A stretch of DNA of 64,000 nt from RH-AL1 sp964235705 (GTDB taxonomy: Bacteria > Pseudomonadota > Alphaproteobacteria > Rhizobiales > Beijerinckiaceae): NCBI GenBank assembly GCA_964235705.1, contig CAXSDP010000006.1, forward strand, positions 38,435-102,434, read 5' to 3'. Of this stretch, positions 1-8,425 are shown piece after piece. Made by a program: the position numbers and the translations under genes. The number at the start of each line of letters is the position of its first letter. Position 1 is the first letter of the stretch. The notes under the pieces were generated by a model. The model worked only from the letters and a program-made list of their open reading frames with translations. It was not told the DNA's origin and did not search any database.

Positions 1-1
1 C

Positions 2-976
<975 letters not shown>

Positions 977-1131
977 GCGCTGGCCGGCGAGGCTGGGGGC
1001 GCGGCACGGTCGAACGACCAGCCTCGCCGCCCCGGCCGATTCATCCTGCTTCCAACCTGTCCGCCCGCCGACTTGCTCCTTCGCGTCGCCGTGGACACAT
1101 AGATGCCGTACCCGCGTCAGGAGATCGCGCC

Positions 1132-1710
1132 TTGAAAGCCCTCATCGTCGTCGACATGCTGAACGACTTCGTCACCGGCGCGCTCGCCAACGAAGTTCGC
1201 GCGAGGCGGATCGTGCCGTCCATCCGCCGCTTGATCGACCATGCCAGGGCCGACGACGATTGGCTCGTCGTCTACGCCAACGACGCCCATCGTGTGGATG
1301 ACCGGGAACTGGCGATCTGGGGAAGGCACGCGCTCGCGGGCACGCCCGGTGCCGCCGTGATCGACGCCCTCGCGCCCATCGGTACGGATCGCGAACTGGT
1401 TTGTCCCAAGCGCTTCTACGGCGCGTTCGACGGAACGGACCTGGAGGACACGTTCATTGATTACGATGTAACCGACGTGATCCTGTCCGGCCAGCACACC
1501 CACGGCGGCATCCGGCACACCGCCTACGGCGCCTTCCTCGCCGGTTACGAGATCCACGTGCCAACCGACGCGGTCTGCGCCTTCGAGGACGTGAACGAGG
1601 CGTCCGCGCTCGGTGACCTGAAGGACATGTACGGGGTCAACCTCACGACATCGACCGCCCTGATCGGCCGCCCTGTCCTGCGAACGGCGAGCTTCAACCC
1701 AGGCTTGTAA
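1132..1710 (+). CDS. Isochorismatase/nicotinamidase-fold hydrolase with altered nucleophile motif
   Basis: A 192-residue protein of the cysteine-hydrolase (isochorismatase-like) superfamily. The TTG start at 1132 is chosen because AGGAG lies 8-9 bases upstream and the N-terminus then begins KALIVVDMLNDF, the usual first strand with the catalytic Asp. The catalytic Lys is in CPKRFYGAF. The third position of the triad, normally Cys in a motif like G-x-x-T-x-x-C-V, reads GQHTHGGIRHTAYG, so Gly stands where the nucleophile should be. EntB/PhzD-type isochorismatases also lack this Cys, so the protein may act on a vinyl ether substrate or be inactive. The natural substrate cannot be told from the sequence. 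It lies between accC and an RDD gene with no obvious pathway partner. Confidence 0.85.
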   Translation: MKALIVVDMLNDFVTGALANEVRARRIVPSIRRLIDHARADDDWLVVYANDAHRVDDRELAIWGRHALAGTPGAAVIDALAPIGTDRELVCPKRFYGAFDGTDLEDTFIDYDVTDVILSGQHTHGGIRHTAYGAFLAGYEIHVPTDAVCAFEDVNEASALGDLKDMYGVNLTTSTALIGRPVLRTASFNPGL

Positions 1711-1787
1711 CGCTTTCGTTCCGTGGCCATATTTTCGAGTGACCCGCTCCGAGCGAGCTGGGTGATATCCATGACGGACTTCGCATC

Positions 1788-2261
1788 ATGACGGATTTCG
1801 GACGCGCCTACGGCACCGCACCGATGCCGCGCTTCGCCGTGACCGACTTGCCGGCGGCGGCTTTCGCCGGCGTGAGGACGCGTCGCATCGTGGCCTTTTG
1901 CCTCGACTTCGTCCTGGTCTCGATCCTCGCGGTGGCGCTATGGACCGGGCTGGTCGTCCTCTCGCTCGGGTTCTTCCTGTTCTTCCTGCCGCCGCTTTGG
2001 CCGTTCGTCGCCTTCTTCTATAACGGCATGACCGTGTCCGGCCCGCGCATGGCGACCCCCGGCATGCGGTTGCTCGATATCGAGATGCGCTTCCCCGACG
2101 GGTGCCCGGTCACCTTCGTGGCCGCCGCCCTCCACGGGGTCATGCTGTACCTGAGCTGGCTCTTCCCGCCGGTGTTCCTCGTGTCCCTGCTGACCGGCGA
2201 CAAGCGCTGCTTGCACGATATCTTCGCCGGCGTCCTCGTGGTGCGCAGGCCGCGCTTCTGA
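1788..2261 (+). CDS. RDD family membrane protein
   Basis: A 157-residue integral membrane protein of the RDD family. The defining Arg (RRIVAF) and Asp (LDFVLV) lie in the first membrane segment. A second hydrophobic segment spans roughly residues 60-80, and a third lies near residues 115-135 before the typical C-terminal DIFAGVLVVRR. RDD proteins are poorly characterised; some have been linked to ion or solute transport, but nothing here shows a substrate. The start ATG gives MTDFGRAYG; an ATG 18 bp upstream (ATGACGGACTTCGC) is nearly the same sequence, so the initiation region itself looks duplicated. It is followed by a promoter for rpsF and is probably its own transcription unit. Confidence 0.88.
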   Translation: MTDFGRAYGTAPMPRFAVTDLPAAAFAGVRTRRIVAFCLDFVLVSILAVALWTGLVVLSLGFFLFFLPPLWPFVAFFYNGMTVSGPRMATPGMRLLDIEMRFPDGCPVTFVAAALHGVMLYLSWLFPPVFLVSLLTGDKRCLHDIFAGVLVVRRPRF

Positions 2262-2320
2262 GGCCGCGCGGATCCGCGATGGATCCCTCGAGGCACGACG
2301 CGGTCCATGCCGATGCATGA

Positions 2321-2348
2321 TTGCATCTGCCGCGAAGTCCAGTATAAG
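2321..2348 (+). promoter_or_regulatory. Candidate sigma-70-type promoter of the rpsF operon
   Basis: TTGCAT (2321-2326), a 16-bp spacer and TATAAG (2343-2348, five of six matches to TATAAT) lie 182 bp upstream of the rpsF start in an otherwise gene-free stretch. Direction and position fit transcription of rpsF-rpsR-DUF2232-rplI. No experimental evidence; assignment is by consensus only. Confidence 0.5.
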
Positions 2349-2530
2349 ACGCGCTTCGTTCCGGCCGGGGGCTGAACGGACGGCTCGACATCGTCGGGCA
2401 GGCGACCTTCCTTCATGATTCGAAGATCGAGCGAGCCGGTGTCCCGTGTTCCCGCCTTCGTGGACCATCGTCGGGCCTTTCCGGGGCCCGAAGGGCTTCG
2501 CGCCGGACATCGCACGAGAAAGGTTTGAGC

Positions 2531-2959
2531 ATGGGGCTCTACGAACACGTTTACATGGCGCGTCAGGACGTGACCGCCCAGCAGGTCGAGACCATGACGG
2601 ACGGCTTCAAGTCGACCGTGGAGGGCCTCGGCGGCTCCTTCGCCAAGGTCGAGTACTGGGGCGTCAAGTCGCTTGCCTACCGCATCAAGAAGAACCGCAA
2701 GGCGCATTTCTCCTTGATCAACATCGACGCGCCACCGGCGGCGGTCACCGAGATGGAACGGCAGATGAGCCTCAACGAGGATATCCTGCGTTTCATCACG
2801 ATCCGCATCGACGAGCACGAGGAAGGTCCCTCCGCGATGATGCGCAAGCGTGACGACGACGACCGAGGTGACCGTCGTGGTCCGCGCGGCGACCGTCCGC
2901 CCCGCCGTCCTCGCGACGATGCGCCGGCCGGCGCTTCGCAGGAAGAGGGAACGAACTGA
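2531..2959 (+). CDS. rpsF: 30S ribosomal protein S6
   Basis: A 142-residue S6, the platform protein of the 30S subunit that binds with S18. The ATG at 2531 (MGLYEHVYMARQD) matches the family N-terminus; a TTG two codons upstream is less likely. The core runs to about residue 100 (ILRFITIRIDEHEEG). An arginine/aspartate-rich, low-complexity tail follows, which is common in alphaproteobacterial S6. The stop codon overlaps the rpsR start by one base (TGATG), so translation is probably coupled. First gene of the rpsF-rpsR-DUF2232-rplI unit. Confidence 0.97.
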   Translation: MGLYEHVYMARQDVTAQQVETMTDGFKSTVEGLGGSFAKVEYWGVKSLAYRIKKNRKAHFSLINIDAPPAAVTEMERQMSLNEDILRFITIRIDEHEEGPSAMMRKRDDDDRGDRRGPRGDRPPRRPRDDAPAGASQEEGTN

Positions 2960-3201
2960 TGGCGACCACCGCCGGCGCCCGCCGCCCCTTCTTCCGCCGT
3001 CGCAAGACGTGCCCGTTCTCGGGCGCGAACGCCCCGAAGATCGATTACAAGGACACGCGGCTGCTTTCGCGTTACATCTCCGAGCGCGGCAAGATCGTGC
3101 CCTCGCGCATCACCGCCGTCTCGGCGAAGAAGCAGCGCGAATTGGCGCAGGCGATCAAGCGCGCCCGCTTCCTTGGGCTGCTGCCTTACGTCATTCGCTG
3201 A
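2959..3201 (+). CDS. rpsR: 30S ribosomal protein S18
   Basis: An 80-residue S18, partner of S6 on the 30S platform. The diagnostic core is visible: RRKTCPFSG near the N-terminus, DYKDTRLLSRYISERGKI in the middle, and the basic ending KRARFLGLLPYVIR. The length is normal. The start ATG shares its A with the rpsF stop. A 120-bp space separates it from the DUF2232 gene. Confidence 0.98.
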   Translation: MATTAGARRPFFRRRKTCPFSGANAPKIDYKDTRLLSRYISERGKIVPSRITAVSAKKQRELAQAIKRARFLGLLPYVIR

Positions 3202-3320
3202 GGTCGACGGCACCAAGACGCGTCGGTGCTGGTCCCGTACCGGCGCCGACAACAGTTGGGGCTCGCGCACGACGGGTGTGACGGGCTTCTAACCGCCAAG
3301 GGCGGGACAGCGGGATATCC

Positions 3321-4463
3321 ATGCCTTCCACGTCGATACGGGTGAATGGCGCGGCCGTCGCGGCCGCCCTTGGGGCCGGCCTCGCCGCCGCCCTCTTGTC
3401 CATGCTGGCGGTCCAGAAGACGTCCGCGTCGCTGGCGGTCGGTTTCGTCGCGCCGCTGCCGATCATGATCGCGACGCTCGGCTTCGGTCCGATGGCGGGG
3501 CTGGTCGCCGCGGCCTGCGGGGCGGTCGCCGTCGGTGTCTTCGATGTCCGCCCCGGGGCGCTGGCGATCGCGCAATTCGATAGGCTCGACGCGACTGGCC
3601 TGGACGTGCTCGTCTTCCTCGCGAGCGTCGCCCTGCCCGCGTGGTTGATGGCGCGGGCGGCACGGTTGGCGCCCGGCACGCCGAAACCGCCGAAAGCCGT
3701 CGGCTTGCGGCGCGGTGGATTCGACGAGAGCGGGTTCACCGGAGCCAAGCTGGGCGGCATCGGTACGGCCGGCCTCGGCGTGATCGGGCTGGGTCAACAG
3801 CCCGCGCGGGTGGAGGAGCGCGTACTCGGGACCATCCTGGCGCTGGCGGTCGCCTTCGCCTCCATCAGCGTGGCGCTCGACCTTTCCATCGCCGCCGCGA
3901 AGGCCGGGGGCTTCGCGGCCTTCGTCGCCGGCACGCTCAAGCGTGCGGAGCCGATCATCGAGGCCCTGCTGTCGTCCAGGCAGACCGTGCCGGGCGGCAT
4001 CGATGTCAAGAAGGTCGCTTTCGTCGTGACCTGGGCTCAGATGCCCCTGATGGCGGCGGCTGACGTCCTGGTGCTCGTCTTCAACCTGTGGCTCGCCGCG
4101 CGGATCGCGCAAGCCTCCAACCTCCTCGCGGCGCCCTGGCCGGACATCCCTGGCCACCTGCGCGCGCCGAGACCGCTCGCCATCGTCCTCGCCGTCGCGC
4201 TGGGCCTATCCTTCGCCGGTGGCCTCGTCGGGGCCTTCGGCCTGGTCGTCAGCGGCGCCTTGCTGATGGCCTTCGCGTTGCAGGGCCTCGCGGTGCTGCA
4301 TGCCCTGACGCGCGGTAAGACGTATCGCTTCCCGTTGCTCATCATCGTCTACCTCACCATGGGCATGCTGATGCCGTGGCTCCTCGTCGGCTACGGCCTG
4401 CTCGGCCTCATGGATGCCGCCTTCGCCTTCCGCGACCGGCGCAAGCCCGCCGCCAAGGGCTGA
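3321..4463 (+). CDS. DUF2232 multi-pass membrane protein
   Basis: A 380-residue hydrophobic protein with about eight membrane segments, four near the N-terminus (residues ~8-115) and four in the C-terminal half (residues ~175-375). It matches the DUF2232/YybS-like family by composition and by its position between rpsR and rplI, which is recurrent in Hyphomicrobiales. The function of the family is not established. The linker at about residues 115-150 is polar. Start ATG gives MPSTSIRVNG. Co-transcription with rplI is likely, since only 26 bp separate them. Confidence 0.8.
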   Translation: MPSTSIRVNGAAVAAALGAGLAAALLSMLAVQKTSASLAVGFVAPLPIMIATLGFGPMAGLVAAACGAVAVGVFDVRPGALAIAQFDRLDATGLDVLVFLASVALPAWLMARAARLAPGTPKPPKAVGLRRGGFDESGFTGAKLGGIGTAGLGVIGLGQQPARVEERVLGTILALAVAFASISVALDLSIAAAKAGGFAAFVAGTLKRAEPIIEALLSSRQTVPGGIDVKKVAFVVTWAQMPLMAAADVLVLVFNLWLAARIAQASNLLAAPWPDIPGHLRAPRPLAIVLAVALGLSFAGGLVGAFGLVVSGALLMAFALQGLAVLHALTRGKTYRFPLLIIVYLTMGMLMPWLLVGYGLLGLMDAAFAFRDRRKPAAKG

Positions 4464-4489
4464 TACACCCCCCTCGAAAGGATCGAACC

Positions 4490-5059
4490 ATGGAAGTCAT
4501 TCTCCTCGAACGCGTCGCCAAGCTCGGACAGATGGGCGAAATCGTTCGCGTCAAGGACGGTTACGCCCGTAACTGCCTCCTGCCGGGCAACAAGGCGCTA
4601 CGCGCCACGGAAGCCAACAAGAAGCGTTTCGAGGGTCAGAAGGTGCAACTCGAGGCGCGCAACCTCGAACTGAAGAGCGAGGCGGAACACGTCGCCGAGA
4701 CCCTCAACGGCCAGACTTTCGTCATCGTCCGCCAGGCCGGCGACACCGGCTACCTCTACGGCTCGGTGTCGACGCGCGACGTCGCCGAGGTGTTGACCGT
4801 CGGCGGCTTCAAGTCGACGCGCAACCAAGTCGTCATGACGACGCCGATCAAGACGCTGGGACTCCATAGCCTGCCGATCCAGCTCCATCCCGAGGTGGAA
4901 GTGAAGGTGACCATCAACGTCGCGCGATCCCCCGAGGAGGCCGAGCGTCAGGCGCGCGGCGAAGAGATCAACGCCATCGAGGAGAACACGATGGACGACC
5001 TCGGGCTCGAGATCGGCGCCGCGCTCGCCGACAGCACCGGCAGCCTCGGCGACCGCTGA
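4490..5059 (+). CDS. rplI: 50S ribosomal protein L9
   Basis: A 189-residue L9 (usual range 150-200), which bridges ribosomes through a long helix. The N-terminal RNA-binding domain is typical: MEVILLERVAKLGQMGEIV followed by VKDGYARNCLLPGNKA. A long helix spans about residues 40-75, and the C-terminal domain ends near residue 150 (HPEVEVKVTINVARS). An acidic tail of some 35 residues (NAIEENTMDDLGLE...) extends past it, as in other alphaproteobacteria. AAAGGA precedes the start ATG. A strong hairpin 65 bp downstream closes the unit. Confidence 0.98.
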   Translation: MEVILLERVAKLGQMGEIVRVKDGYARNCLLPGNKALRATEANKKRFEGQKVQLEARNLELKSEAEHVAETLNGQTFVIVRQAGDTGYLYGSVSTRDVAEVLTVGGFKSTRNQVVMTTPIKTLGLHSLPIQLHPEVEVKVTINVARSPEEAERQARGEEINAIEENTMDDLGLEIGAALADSTGSLGDR

Positions 5060-5123
5060 GCCTTTCCGGCAGCGGAGCAGCCTTGGACGCCGGAGCCCGC
5101 CATCCACGGCGCCGGCGTCGTCA

Positions 5124-5159
5124 CCCCTCCCATGCTTCGCCCCGCGATCATGGGAGGGG
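5124..5159 (+). terminator. Hairpin terminator after rplI
   Basis: A perfect 11-bp inverted repeat, CCCCTCCCATG at 5124-5134 and CATGGGAGGGG at 5149-5159, with a 14-base loop, followed by ATTGTC. It lies 65 bp after the rplI stop and should end the rpsF-rplI transcript. The T-tract is poor, which weakens the call as a classic intrinsic terminator. Confidence 0.6.
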
Positions 5160-5577
5160 ATTGTCACGCCTTGGACCCTGTTGCGCGTCGCCGGCCTCTT
5201 CGAGGTCGCCGGGGCGGTTAGGCTGAGCATAGGGTCGAAAAGCTCCTCGGTGAGTCGCGGCTTCGGCGTCGACGTGGTGCCGAGCGGGTTGTCCTCCGCG
5301 AATGGTCACGCGGCTTAGGCTCGTCGAGCCGCCATCACCCGGCGGGCCAGCGTGATTTCGCCACAACGCCGTCGACCTGCGGTTTCAAGTGACCGAGTCA
5401 ACCCGTGACTGCTAGGCACCTCGCGGCCGGAGGGCGCACGTCGCGGAGCGGCTCGGATGCCCCGTGACCCTCGTCGCCGTTGTGCCTTCGGTGGTCGCGT
5501 GCGAGAAGGGAACTGGCGCGGCGACCGCGCCCGAGGCCTTTGAAGCGAAATCGGATCGGCATCAGCGTGACACCGGC
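5160..5577. other. Intergenic region between rplI and dnaB
   Basis: About 420 bp after the rplI hairpin hold no convincing gene. The dnaB frame stays open back to a GTG at 5464, but the extra 38 residues have no resemblance to DnaB N-termini. A dnaB promoter must lie here, though no clear -35/-10 pair stands out. Confidence 0.5.
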
Positions 5578-7083
5578 ATGAGCCTCACGGACGAAACGCG
5601 GGAACGCCCGTCGCCTCTCGCGCGACAGCCGAACCGGGAGGTCGCCTTCCGCGTCGCCCCGCACAACATTGAGGCCGAACAGGCCCTGCTGGGCGCCATC
5701 CTCATCAACAACGACGCCTTCGACCGCGTGTCGGACTTCCTGAAGCCGGAGCATTTCTCCGAGGAGATCCACCGGCGCATCTACGACGTGGCGTCCCAAT
5801 TGATCCGCGCCGGCAAGGTCGCGACGCCGGTGACGCTGAAGACCTTCCTCGGCGACGCCGACCTCGGCGGCATCACCATTCCCCAGTACCTCGCCCGCCT
5901 CGCGGCCGAGGCGACCGCCATCATCAACACGGCCGACTACGGGCGCACCGTCCACGACCTCGCCACCCGGCGCGACCTCATCCTGATCGGCGAGGACATC
6001 GTCAACGGCGCCTACGACGCGCCGGTCGACGTGTCGCCGCGCGACCAGATCGAGGACGCGGAGCGCAAGCTGTACTCGATCGCGGAGTCCGGTCGCTACG
6101 ACGGTGGTTTCCAGCCCTTCTCGGAGGCCCTGACCCACGCCGTGGACCGTGCCGCCGCCGCCTTCGAGCGGGAAGGCGGCCTGTCCGGCATCTCGACGGG
6201 AATGCACGACCTCGACCGGATGATGGGTGGCCTGCAGGCCTCCGACCTCGTCATCGTCGCCGGCCGTCCGGGTATGGGCAAGACCGCGCTCGCCACCAAC
6301 ATCGCCTTCAACATCGCCAAGGCCTACGAATTCCGCCTGAAGCCGGACGGCGGCCACGAAACGGTCAACGGCGGGGTGGTCGGCTTCTTCTCGCTCGAGA
6401 TGTCGTCGGAACAGCTCGCCACGCGCATCATCGCGGAGCAGTCGCAGGTCGCCTCCTACAAGATCCGGCGCGGCGACATCACCGAGCAGGATTTCCACCG
6501 CGTCGCGGAGGCGGCGCGCGAGATGCAGTCCCTACCCTTCTACATCGACCACACCGGCGGCATCTCCATCGCCCAGCTCACCGCCCGCGCCCGCCGCCTC
6601 AAGCGCCAGCGCGGGCTCGACATGCTCGTCGTCGACTACCTGCAGCTGCTGTCCGGCTCGAAGTCGAAGGGCGACAACCGCGTGCAGGAGCTGACGGAGA
6701 TCACCACCGGCCTGAAGGCGCTGGCCAAGGAGCTTGCCGTGCCGGTCGTCGCCTTGTCCCAGCTGTCCCGCCAAGTTGAATCGCGCGACGATAAGCGGCC
6801 GCAACTGTCGGACCTGCGCGAGTCCGGCTCGATCGAACAGGACGCCGACGTGGTCGTCTTCGTGTACCGCGAGGAATATTACCTCAAGAACAAGCAGCCC
6901 CGCGAGGGCACGGAGGAGTTCCTGACCTGGCAGGCCGACATGGAACGGGTGCACGGCAAGGCGGAGGTCATCATCGGCAAGCAGCGTCACGGCCCGACCG
7001 GCACGGTGGAGCTCGCCTTCGAGGCGGAAATGACCCGCTTCTCCGACCTCGCGCGCGACGACCACCTGCCGGCGCATCACTAG
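5578..7083 (+). CDS. dnaB: Replicative DNA helicase DnaB
   Basis: A 501-residue hexameric helicase that unwinds DNA ahead of the replisome. The start at 5578 (MSLTDETRE) is chosen because the conserved N-terminal domain begins about 25 residues later with PHNIEAEQALLGAIL. The C-terminal RecA-like domain shows Walker A (AGRPGMGKTAL), the motif FSLEMSSEQL, Walker B (MLVVDYLQLL) and the arginine-finger/switch region (ALSQLSRQVE...LRESGSIEQDAD). An insert around GGHETVNGG before FSLEMS is typical of alphaproteobacteria. No intein is present. Length is normal for the group. Confidence 0.98.
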   Translation: MSLTDETRERPSPLARQPNREVAFRVAPHNIEAEQALLGAILINNDAFDRVSDFLKPEHFSEEIHRRIYDVASQLIRAGKVATPVTLKTFLGDADLGGITIPQYLARLAAEATAIINTADYGRTVHDLATRRDLILIGEDIVNGAYDAPVDVSPRDQIEDAERKLYSIAESGRYDGGFQPFSEALTHAVDRAAAAFEREGGLSGISTGMHDLDRMMGGLQASDLVIVAGRPGMGKTALATNIAFNIAKAYEFRLKPDGGHETVNGGVVGFFSLEMSSEQLATRIIAEQSQVASYKIRRGDITEQDFHRVAEAAREMQSLPFYIDHTGGISIAQLTARARRLKRQRGLDMLVVDYLQLLSGSKSKGDNRVQELTEITTGLKALAKELAVPVVALSQLSRQVESRDDKRPQLSDLRESGSIEQDADVVVFVYREEYYLKNKQPREGTEEFLTWQADMERVHGKAEVIIGKQRHGPTGTVELAFEAEMTRFSDLARDDHLPAHH

Positions 7084-7170
7084 GAGGCGGCCGAGCGCCT
7101 TGCTTCTCGTGTCGGTCGCGACGATAGACAGGAGCCGATGTCGCCCCGCTTTGCATCCTCGACGAACTCG

Positions 7171-7194
7171 GGTTAAGGTACAATTACCTTAACC
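7171..7194. promoter_or_regulatory. Perfect 10+10 bp palindrome, putative operator
   Basis: GGTTAAGGTA, four bases CAAT, then TACCTTAACC: a perfect dyad of 24 bp, AT-rich compared with its surroundings. It lies 87 bp after dnaB and 183 bp before the MBL-fold gene. TACAAT (7179-7184), a good -10 element, sits across its centre, so a repressor bound here could block transcription. It has no T-tract and is too AT-rich to be a good terminator. Confidence 0.5.
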
Positions 7195-7377
7195 GACCGT
7201 TTCGGCCGTGGCGACCGTGACGCCTCGATGGTCCTGACGCATGACGCGTCCTGACGCGAGGTTGTGCATGCCCTTCATTCCGGGACGGCGATGCGGCGGG
7301 AGGTCAGCACGGGGCCGGTGCGCGGCGGCCGGACGCGCCCGTTCGCTGATCACGTTCACAACGCGAGGGAAATCGTC

Positions 7378-8094
7378 ATGACTGCCAAGGAGATCGCGCC
7401 CGGCCTTCACGCGATCGATGGAGGCAACGTCAACGCCTTCCTGATCGACGCGCCCGAAGGCCTGATACTCGTCGACGCCGGCCTGCCGACGAGCGAGGAC
7501 AGGATCGTAGAGGGCGTCCAGGGCCTCGGCAAGTCGCCGGCGGATCTGCGCCACATCCTGCTCACCCACGCTCATCCCGACCACATCGGCAGCCTCGCCG
7601 CCTTGAAGGCCGCGAGCGGGGCGCGAACCTACCTGCACGTGGCCGACGTGCCGATCGCCGAAACGAGTGGGCCATTCCGGCGCATGGGGCCGTCGCCCGA
7701 ACTGGTGGGCTCGCTGCTCTTCAAGATCCTCATGCGGTCCGGCTCCGGCGCGACGGTGCGGCCGACGACCATCGACCAGCGGATCGAAGACGGCGACGTC
7801 CTACCCGTCGCCGGCGGCATCCGCGTCATCCACACGCCCGGCCACTGCGCGGGGCACGTCGCCTACCTTTGGCAGGAGCGCGGCATCCTGTTCGTCGGCG
7901 ACGCCTGCAAGAACCTCCTCGGGTTCAGCCTATCGATCGGCTACGAGGACCTACCCGAAGGTCGCAACAGCCTGCCCGAAGGTCGCAACAGCCTGCGCAA
8001 GCTCGCGGTCCAGGATTTCGACACGGCATGCTTCGGCCACGGCAAGGCGATGGTCGGTGGCGCCTCCGCGGGTTTCAAGAAACGCTGGAGCTAG
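7378..8094 (+). CDS. Metallo-beta-lactamase-fold hydrolase
   Basis: A 238-residue MBL-fold enzyme, probably a thioesterase or lactonase-like hydrolase; the substrate is unknown. Metal ligands are visible: THAHPDHIG (HxHxDH) near residue 65, HTPGHCAGH near residue 155, the bridging Asp in LFVGDACK, and the last His in CFGHGKAM. The ATG at 7378 follows GAGGGA and gives MTAKEIAPGLHAIDGG; the longer open frame upstream has no family resemblance. A perfect 21-bp tandem duplication at 7954-7995 repeats LPEGRNS-type residues between the metal-binding Asp and the final His. This adds seven residues that family members normally do not show. Confidence 0.88.
   Translation: MTAKEIAPGLHAIDGGNVNAFLIDAPEGLILVDAGLPTSEDRIVEGVQGLGKSPADLRHILLTHAHPDHIGSLAALKAASGARTYLHVADVPIAETSGPFRRMGPSPELVGSLLFKILMRSGSGATVRPTTIDQRIEDGDVLPVAGGIRVIHTPGHCAGHVAYLWQERGILFVGDACKNLLGFSLSIGYEDLPEGRNSLPEGRNSLRKLAVQDFDTACFGHGKAMVGGASAGFKKRWS
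7954..7995 (+). repeat. Perfect 21-bp in-frame tandem duplication inside the MBL gene
   Basis: The units 7954-7974 and 7975-7995 are identical at all 21 bases and encode PEGRNSL twice. Being perfect and in frame, the duplication looks recent and does not break the gene. Confidence 0.95.
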
Positions 8095-8154
8095 GAGGGC
8101 GGCTCGGGAGCCACTCGTCGGATCTCGAACGCGCTGGCACGACCACGCGTCCCG

Positions 8155-8334
8155 TCAGCCCGGCTGCTGGGAGGGATCCGGCTCCACGTCGCTCGGCAAA
8201 CCGCCGGACGTGCCCTTACCCGCGTCGCCATAGGGGGTGGATGGTTCGCCCGTGGCGGGGTTCTTCGGCTTGGGCGGGGTTCCTTCGTCCGGCACGCCGT
8301 ACGGCGTGGACGGCTCCTTCTCGTCGTCCATCAT
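8155..8334 (-). CDS. Small proline-rich hypothetical protein with EPSTPYG repeats
   Basis: A 59-residue hydrophilic protein, MMDDEKEPSTPYG..., of which no family is recognised. The motif EPSTPYG occurs twice, 23 residues apart (from residues 7 and 30), each followed by an acidic/glycine turn. The rest is rich in Pro, Gly, Lys and Asp, so it is likely disordered. There is no signal peptide or membrane segment. The ATG at 8334 is chosen because AGGGAT lies about 4 bases upstream; a second ATG follows directly. Convergent with the MBL gene 60 bp away. It could be a real small protein; coding status rests on the ribosome-binding site, the repeat and the codon pattern. Confidence 0.55.
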   Translation of the reverse strand: MMDDEKEPSTPYGVPDEGTPPKPKNPATGEPSTPYGDAGKGTSGGLPSDVEPDPSQQPG

Positions 8335-8425
8335 GCGCGATCCCTTCGTGTGATGGCTGTCACCGCGCGAACGGCGGGGAACGGGAATCGTTGCCTGCCG
8401 TCGCACGCGCCCCGGGACGGCGGCC

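Noticed and set aside
5464..5577. GTG start giving DnaB a 38-residue N-terminal extension
   Set aside because: The extra residues show no resemblance to DnaB and the ATG at 5578 gives the normal length.
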